A stretch of 60,000 bases of DNA, from positions 59,730,114 through 59,790,113 of the forward strand of contig NC_081408.1 of NCBI RefSeq assembly GCF_030272615.1, in the 5' to 3' direction. The notes under the pieces are model-generated. The model had not been told where the DNA came from and ran no database searches. It was given only the letters and a program-made list of their open reading frames with translations. The position numbers were made by a program, and so were the translations under genes. Shown here piece after piece: positions 53,901 to 60,000 of the stretch. This DNA comes from Cryptomeria japonica (lineage: Eukaryota > Streptophyta > Pinopsida > Cupressales > Cupressaceae). Within the stretch, counting starts at the first letter, position 1. Every line of letters starts with the position of its first letter.

Positions 53901-55010
53901 CCTTAGGGATTAATTAATCACTCTCATGATTGATTTAAATTGATTATTTGATTGAAGACTTGATGAATTTTATTGAATTTAAGCACATTAGTCGAGATTA
54001 GGGGCCCATGGTTTTGGATGACCATTTTTAGGGTATTACATTTGCCCCTCTTTGAATTGATGTGCGAGCAACATATTGATTCAAAGAACAATTGATGTCT
54101 AGGACATACCAGTTCTGAACTTGATTGATCACAAACTAGATGAAGAGCGAGGTATTCAGTTTGTTTTGAAGCGATGTAACTGAACATATTGATTGAAAGC
54201 GATACCGATCCCGAATTTGATTGAACTGGGACCGATGAAGAGAAAAGATACCAAACTTGAACTTGATGGATCAAGAATCGGATCTTACTGATCTAGAACT
54301 TGATCGAACTAGACAAAGTGAGTGAAGATAAAACCAATCTTGAACTTGATGGATCAAGACACGATGAGCGAAGATAAATTGTCCAACTTGATTTGATGCG
54401 ATGAAATTGAACACCTGCTTAGATTGAGCGTGCGATCAAAGATACTCTTTAAACCCTTGATTGAGTTTGAACGAATAATCAGCTTGATGAAAAGAGATGA
54501 AACTGATTAATGTTAAGAGACTAATTTAGATGAAGGCAATATCAGCTTGATTTGATGCGACAAAACTGATGCCCCTAGAGATTCATTTGATTCAGATGAA
54601 TAAGAAATCTCAACTTGAAATGAAGTGATGAAGCTAAGATGCCCCTAGCGATAAGGTCTTGTTTGAAAAGATTAGTTGCTCGATTTGTAATGAAGATTTT
54701 GAAAGAAATTCTTGACTTTGAGGATTTGATCACTGATGATGATGTCATGAGTATGCCCCCTCGGGAGTGAAATCGAAAGATTGACAGGTTGTGTAGTGAT
54801 TTCAAGCAATTTGATAAAAAAGATTAAGCGATTAATGATTTGAGCGCAAAGAATGATTCAGAGGGGAATTTGAAGATTTAGCGTTGATTGATGAGAAATT
54901 GAGCACAAATTGAAGAAAAGAATGATATTTGATGAAAGTGCTAAGTGGTCACAGTTGTGCGAAATTGACTAGGAAGATGATCTCGGATTTCGATTTCAAA
55001 ATTCCTATTG
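53901..55010 (-). other. Repeat-like non-coding sequence; possible LTR edge at 54039
   Basis: On the minus strand a purine tract GAGGGGCAAA is followed by TGTAATACCC (54039 downward), the arrangement of polypurine tract and 3' LTR start. To the right, words such as cttgatttgatgcgat and gaacttgat(gg/cg) recur at irregular spacing to about 54900. No frame. The other LTR edge was not found. Confidence 0.4.
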
Positions 55011-55013
55011 AAT

Positions 55014-55720
55014 TATATCATATGCAGATATGGGGTTCCCCTTGCCATAGTCACAGATAATGGCCGTCCATTCAAGAATAAAGATGTCAAAGAACTCTGC
55101 GAAAAGTTTCACATCCAACACTGTTTCTCCAGTCCATACTATCCATAGGGTAATGGTCAAGCCGAAGCATCAAATAAAACCATTATCAAGATCCTGAAAA
55201 AGGTTGTCAATGATGCTGGTCAAGATTGGCATGTACAGTTGAATCCAGCACTATGGGCTTATCGTACTTCTATCCGCACACCTACTGGCGCAACACCTTA
55301 TTCCTTGGTGTATGGTGCGGAAGCCATTTTACCCTTGGAAGTGGAGATTCCTTCTTTGCGTGTTTCCTTGCAACATCTGATTGATGATGAGACACATAGA
55401 GTCTCTCGGTTGCATCAACTTGAGATGTTATATGAGAAACGTCAAACAACCCTAACACATTTGCAAGCATATCAAAATTGTCTCCGTCGCTCTTAGAATA
55501 AGAAGGTCAAAGGGCAACACTTCGAAGTGGGAGATCTGGTTTTAAAGGTAAACCCCAAGAATGCACAATCTACTAACATCATCAAAGGCAAGTTTGAACC
55601 TAATTGGGTTGGGCCTTTCATAGTTACTGCAGCCTATGGCTCGGGGGCATATTAGCTTGCCACCCAGAAAGTGAACCTTTGTCAGATCCAGTCAATAGTA
55701 TGCACTTTCGCAAGTACTGT
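55014..55720 (+). pseudogene. Ty3/Gypsy (Tat-type) integrase, C-terminal half
   Basis: Starts abruptly inside the integrase core: CRYGVPLAIVTDNGRPF (second catalytic Asp), FSSPYYP, a TAG at 55146-55148, GNGQAEASNKTI (catalytic Glu), WAYRTSIRTPTGATPYSLVYG, and EVEIPSLRV. A second TAG follows at 55494-55496, then GDLVLKV and KFEPNWVGPFIV (chromodomain-less C-terminal motif GPF), and a third TAG at 55653-55655. In all three places the family has Gln, so CAG-to-TAG changes fit. The missing N-terminal half is found on the minus strand at 58356-57990. Confidence 0.88.
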
Positions 55721-57576
55721 GCATAATTTTCTATCAACAATTCTTCAAATATGATCCTGAAAAAATACAAAAAAAAAATCAAAAAGCTCAAAAAAAACAA
55801 ACAAAAAAAGTGAAAAAAGAAGAAAAAGAAAAAGAAGAAAGAGTAAAGAAAAATGATTCTCCCTCTAGTGAAAACCTGGCAAATAAGCGCTTTGGGTAAG
55901 TACCATGGTAAAAACCTGGCAAACAGGTGCCATGTGTAAAAAGATCATTGCTCCGTCATCTATCATGACCTCTAGCTATGCTTTCTCTCTGCAGGTTTAT
56001 CGCACCTATCCTTGTCCTGACCCAATGTTCTGTTCCAGGCCTGTGATTGGTCAACATCATTGTCTTGCATACTTTGGTTTTCAGTCCTTGTGAATATGTT
56101 TCGGTCCTAGTCTCTATATATGTCTTTCAGATGTGCACTGGGTGCGTGCCCCTTGTCATGATCAATTACTGGAACTTTAAAAGTTGAATAATGTCCTGAA
56201 AAAATCATAAAAAATCGAATAATGTCCTGGAAAAATCATAAAAAATCGAATAATGTCTTGAAAAAATCATAAAAAAATCAAATAATGTCATGAAAAAAAT
56301 CCAAAAAAATCAACTAATGTCCTGAAAAAATCCAAAAAAGTCAAATAAAGTCCTGAAAAAATTTTAAAACATCAAAATCCAAAAACAATTTCTTTGGCAT
56401 TTTGCATTTTGTCAATAAATGGTCCCCTTTGTGCATAGACAGATCACTGAGCATACCTCCAACGAAACGCAATCAATCACACACTGTGCTTCACTGAAAT
56501 CACGCATTAATAGATGAACTTTTCCATCAAACCAGACATTCAAACTGATTAAAATTGTCATATCAATCAATCAACATCAATGTCATTCATCCTTGGCACA
56601 TTATCATGAGTCTTATACAGGGTGTGGTATGCTTGAAACCAGACTGTGTCCTGTCTTAGACGGGGTACCGCATGTCCTGAAACCAGATTGCATGATCGTC
56701 CTATCAACACTTTCAACTTTTGACAATGAAGATCAAGATGTTTGTTTGACTTGTTAGAATTAGCGAGTCTTATCATTTATTGATTTATCTTTCGATCATG
56801 TTCCTATGTTGCTCGATGATATCATTGAGTGATTTAGAGTAACCGGGATGGTTCATGGTCCCTTTTGTTTTTTTTGTTGTGTTTGCTGTTTATGGAATGT
56901 TTGTTACAAATTGGGGCAACTATATCATTGGGTGTCTGTGATAAGTAAGTTCGCTTTGTGAACGCCGCACATACCTCGACCCTTGATGTATGCACCCTAG
57001 GATGCTTCACTCATTCCTTGTGTGTGATATATCTTTCTTTTGCAAAAGGGGTTGCATTTCAGCTCTGGCCTTCAATGCCATGATGCTATGCATCCATTTT
57101 GCTACATTAAATAAAGGTTCTCACCTACAAAGTGCATTAGTGAAAGCAAGTTTTTCTTCGTCTCTAACTGTCCTCTGTCTAATTTCTTCTTACTAACATT
57201 TCTTCCGTCAGTTTGGGCAGTCAGTTCAGTCTCATTCTCCGATCTCCAAACACATAAGCCACATCTTGCATTCATTGGTTAGTACATTTGCATTATATCA
57301 AGCATTTTATCCATTTCATATTATAAATGCATCGAAAACACATAAAAATGTATCCATACATGTTCCACAATAAACAATGCATAAGACATCCATGTATGGA
57401 AAGTAAACACATCAACCATAACACATTGCATCCCATCATATAGATGCATATCATATCATATATAAAAAACAATATCGAAGTACAACATTGGACTGTCTGT
57501 CCTAAGTATGGCCCGCAGGCTGACTACATAAATGTCAAACTACATATGTCTCTGTCATAAAGAGCACGTGCCTCTG
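55721..57576. other. Non-coding region between the two inverted Gypsy halves
   Basis: Contains A-rich sequence after the integrase, the cctggcaaa(c/t)a(g/a)g(c/t)gc repeats (55870-55940), a 6-copy ~32-bp tandem repeat (56186-56372) and unremarkable sequence to 57576. One of the inversion or rearrangement breakpoints that separated the integrase halves should lie at one end of this interval (about 57990 or 55010). Confidence 0.5.
56186..56372. repeat. Tandem repeat, ~31-33-bp units, 6 copies
   Basis: Units read (g)aataatgtcctgaaaaaatc followed by A-rich sequence; later copies are more degenerate. Confidence 0.85.
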
Positions 57577-58356
57577 TCACTGGGTGCTCCCTCTGTCCTC
57601 CTCATCCTTGCCATTTCTCACAGATGATGTCCCTCCTGCCCCAGGTCCTGGCTGTGGTGGTCTCATAGGTCCACTCACCCCCATGCTGCTCACTGACCTC
57701 CGAGAACGTGGCCTGCTCTCTATCCTCGATCGTGCCCAATATGACGCTACTCTCTGCTCTGGTGGAACTGCACTCTCATATAGTGTCCTCCAATGGCGTA
57801 TCTCCTCTCCGATCTCTACCAACATCTATGCCATCTCACGTGCACTGGCATCCCTAATCGACCCAATATACTCGGTGACTCTCTGCTCTTCTTGCTGTGC
57901 CTGGGCTATTGCTGTATCTTGAGCCACTGTAAGTCTGGCTATCTCCGCTCTGAACTGATCCTGCTCTGTCCTCAAGATAGCATTCTTTTGCACACCAGTG
58001 ATATAGGTCATGGGGATAGCCTCGATCCATTTTGTAAAATACTCTGTGGCTGTAATGATAAACTTGTGGCCATTTGTAGATGTCGGGTGAATCTTGCCAA
58101 TAAGATCCAATCCCCATTGAGAAAAGGGCCACAGAGATATGACAGAATGAAGCTCTTGGGCTGGCGCATGAATGTAATTTCCATGGATTTGGCATTTGTA
58201 GCACTTCTTGACAAAATCATGAACATCCTTGTCCAGAGTGGGCCAATAATACCTTGCACGAATAAACTTTTTGGCTAAGCTCAGACCATTGAAATGGCCC
58301 CCACATATACCATCGTGAACCTCGCATAAAGCCGTTTGTGCTTCGTCAGAATCCAA
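57577..58356 (-). pseudogene. Gypsy integrase N-terminal half fused in frame to a coiled-coil/Pro-Arg tail
   Basis: Integrase zinc-binding region EVHDGICGGHFN...CYKCQIHG is followed by the first catalytic Asp in WPFSQWGLDLIGK and FTKWIEAIPMTYITGVQ. At about 57990 the integrase stops abruptly, and the same frame continues as KNAILRTEQDQFRAEIARL and a Glu/Gln-rich helix. A TAG at 57826-57828 follows, then a Ser/Arg/Pro-rich tail to 57577. The tail is not integrase. It may come from another part of the element or another element. Confidence 0.75.
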
Positions 58357-60000
58357 ACACCTGAGGAGGGTATGGTCAAAGGAACGACGGTAAAGGGTGT
58401 CGGCAATGATGACATATTTGGCTATCTATCGGATGAAGGCTCGGTGTTGGTTAGTGGAAAGGTTAGGTGGTAAGGTTTGTGATTTCAAATATTGATAGAC
58501 ATCATTGTACCACGGGGAGTTAGGACCAACAAGAACACACATCACATCTGCTGTCGGAATTTCAAAAGAAGAGACAAGCAACTGTTCCACCAAAAATTCA
58601 CATTTGTCCATATTGTGGGGCATATTTAACATGGAAGCAATCGTAGCCATCGCATCTGCCGACTTGTTTTGAATTCTTGGAACTTGACTGAAATGGATAG
58701 CCGTGAATTTTGTCTTGAAGAAATCTACCATATACTTGTAAGGAATAAGCTTTTCATCTTTTGTTTCGTAGTCATCATTCACTTGACGGATAACTAACTG
58801 AGAATCGCCATAGACTTGCAAATGTGTGATATTCCAGTGGATCGCTACTCGGAGTCCTGTGACCAGAGCTTCATATTCTGCAATGTTATTGGTACAATGG
58901 AAAGTTATTCTATAGGATTTGGGAATAGCATCACCTTGAGGGGTGACAAACAATATACCTGCTCCGGACCCAAACTTGGTATGGGATCCATCAAAATATA
59001 ACTTCCATTCATTAGAAGATGTGAGAGCAAAGACTGATTCATCAGGAAAATCCGTCAACATGGGATGATCATCATAAATAGGAGCCTCTACAAGTTGATC
59101 CGCTATGACTTGTCCTTTTATTGCCTTTCGCTCCATGTACTCAATATCAAACTCACTGAGGATCATAACCCACTTTGCTAGGCGACCTGTCAAAGATACC
59201 CTACTAAGCAAGTATTTCAAGGGATGAATTTTTGCAACTAGCATTGTCTGATGACTTAACATATAGTGTCGAAGCTTCTGTGTTGCAAAGACCACTGCTA
59301 AGCATGCCCGTTCAATAGTTGAATAATTCAGCTCATAGCCCACTAGTGTTCGACTGATATAATAAATAGCCCGCTCTTTGTCTTTCTCATCTTGTTGGGC
59401 CAAGAGAACTCCTAGTGCCATTTCAGTTGCAGAAATATACAATATAAATGGCTTTCCTTCTATAGGAGGCATTAGAATAGGTGGCGACAACAGATAATCC
59501 TTGAGAGATTGAAATGCTGACTGACATTGCTCAGTCCATTTAAAAGCGACTCCTTTATGCAATAAATGCTAGAATGGATGACATTTGTCTGCCAATTGAG
59601 CTATAAACCGACGGATTGACTGTAGCTTTCCTTGCAGACTTCTTAGTTGACGGAGATTGGAAGGAGGAGGCATATCCATTATTGCTTTAACCTTGGCAGT
59701 GTCGACTTCGATGCCTCTGTGAGAAACAATGTACCCTAGTAATTTGCCGGCTGTGACACCAAAGACACACTTCTTTGGATTGAGTCTGAGCTTGTAGGTC
59801 TCCATTCGGTCAACGATTGGGCCCAGGATGGCTAGATGACTATCTCTTGTGACAGATTTGCATAATAAGTCATCAACATAGTCCTCCATCAAAGTATGCA
59901 TGAAATCATGGAAAATTGTCGTCATAGCTCTTTGATATGTTGCTCCAGCATTTTTAAGACCAAAGGGCATCACATTCTAGCAGTAAGTACCCCAAGCACA
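58357..60000 (-). pseudogene. Tat-type Ty3/Gypsy reverse transcriptase with dual RNase H (continues beyond window)
   Basis: Continuous minus frame from the window edge broken only by TAG codons (about 59979, 59566 and 58425). It carries MPFGLKNAGATYQRAM, the catalytic MEDYVDDLL, RT thumb (NPKKCVFGV...GKLLGYIVS), then RNase H (FKWTEQCQSAFQSLK, YISATEMALGVLLAQ, RAIYYISRTL, YSTIERACLAVVFATQKLRHY). A second, archaeal-type RNase H follows: LYFDGSHTKFGSGAG, NIAEYEALVTGL, VYGDSQLVIRQV (D-E-D residues visible). The extra RNase H is diagnostic of the Tat/Ogre lineage. Then comes the linker to integrase (YRRSFDHTLLRCL). Gag, protease and the RT fingers are outside the window. Confidence 0.9.

Overview
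The window looks like nuclear DNA of a large-genome seed plant, most likely a gymnosperm. This rests on one conserved plant nuclear gene with tiny exons and a 34.2-kb intron, dense nested LTR retrotransposons, TRIMs, solo LTRs, and no bacterial-type operons. The species cannot be named from the sequence, and 'conifer-like' is inference. I found no rRNA or complete tRNA gene and no CRISPR array.

The only host gene I can support is FEN1 (flap endonuclease 1) on the + strand. Ten coding exons lie between 11445 and 50244 and encode the C-terminal 247 residues: second half of the nuclease core, helix-hairpin-helix region, PCNA-binding box and basic tail. The N-terminal ~130 residues are not visible and probably lie upstream of base 1. 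Exons 11445-12384 are compact, one exon is at 15173-15254, then a 34,206-bp intron, then five exons at 49461-50244.

Region by region: 1-4118 is the 5' part of a Copia element on the minus strand, with a 657-codon open gag-protease frame running off the window edge and a 478-bp LTR. It sits in an older Copia copy of the same family (4119 to ~8460), which also carries a 2086-bp solo LTR. 8461-11444 is non-coding repeat debris. The giant intron holds a 1591-bp non-autonomous LTR element (15379-16969), a 1551-bp putative solo LTR (18023-19573), a 500-bp direct-repeat pair (20025-21404), a complete but dead Copia (26319-31929), a complete 334-bp TRIM (33396-33729) and a Copia stretched to 14.1 kb (34542-48638) by three later insertions.

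Those three are a chimera that captured a BYPASS1-like host gene fragment (38156-41061), a 4648-bp insertion with a 166-bp-period hairpin array (41806-46453) and a 1273-bp solo LTR (46763-48035). Each has a 5-bp target-site duplication; removing them leaves a normal 5.26-kb Copia. Downstream of FEN1 (50245-60000) lie repeats and a Tat-type Ty3/Gypsy element whose integrase is cut in two, the halves on opposite strands.

The most unusual items are the host-gene-capturing chimera with its long palindrome, the two hairpin-rich arrays with stem-preserving changes, a lineage of LTR elements with TA...TA termini, and a Gypsy polyprotein whose in-frame stops are all TAG.
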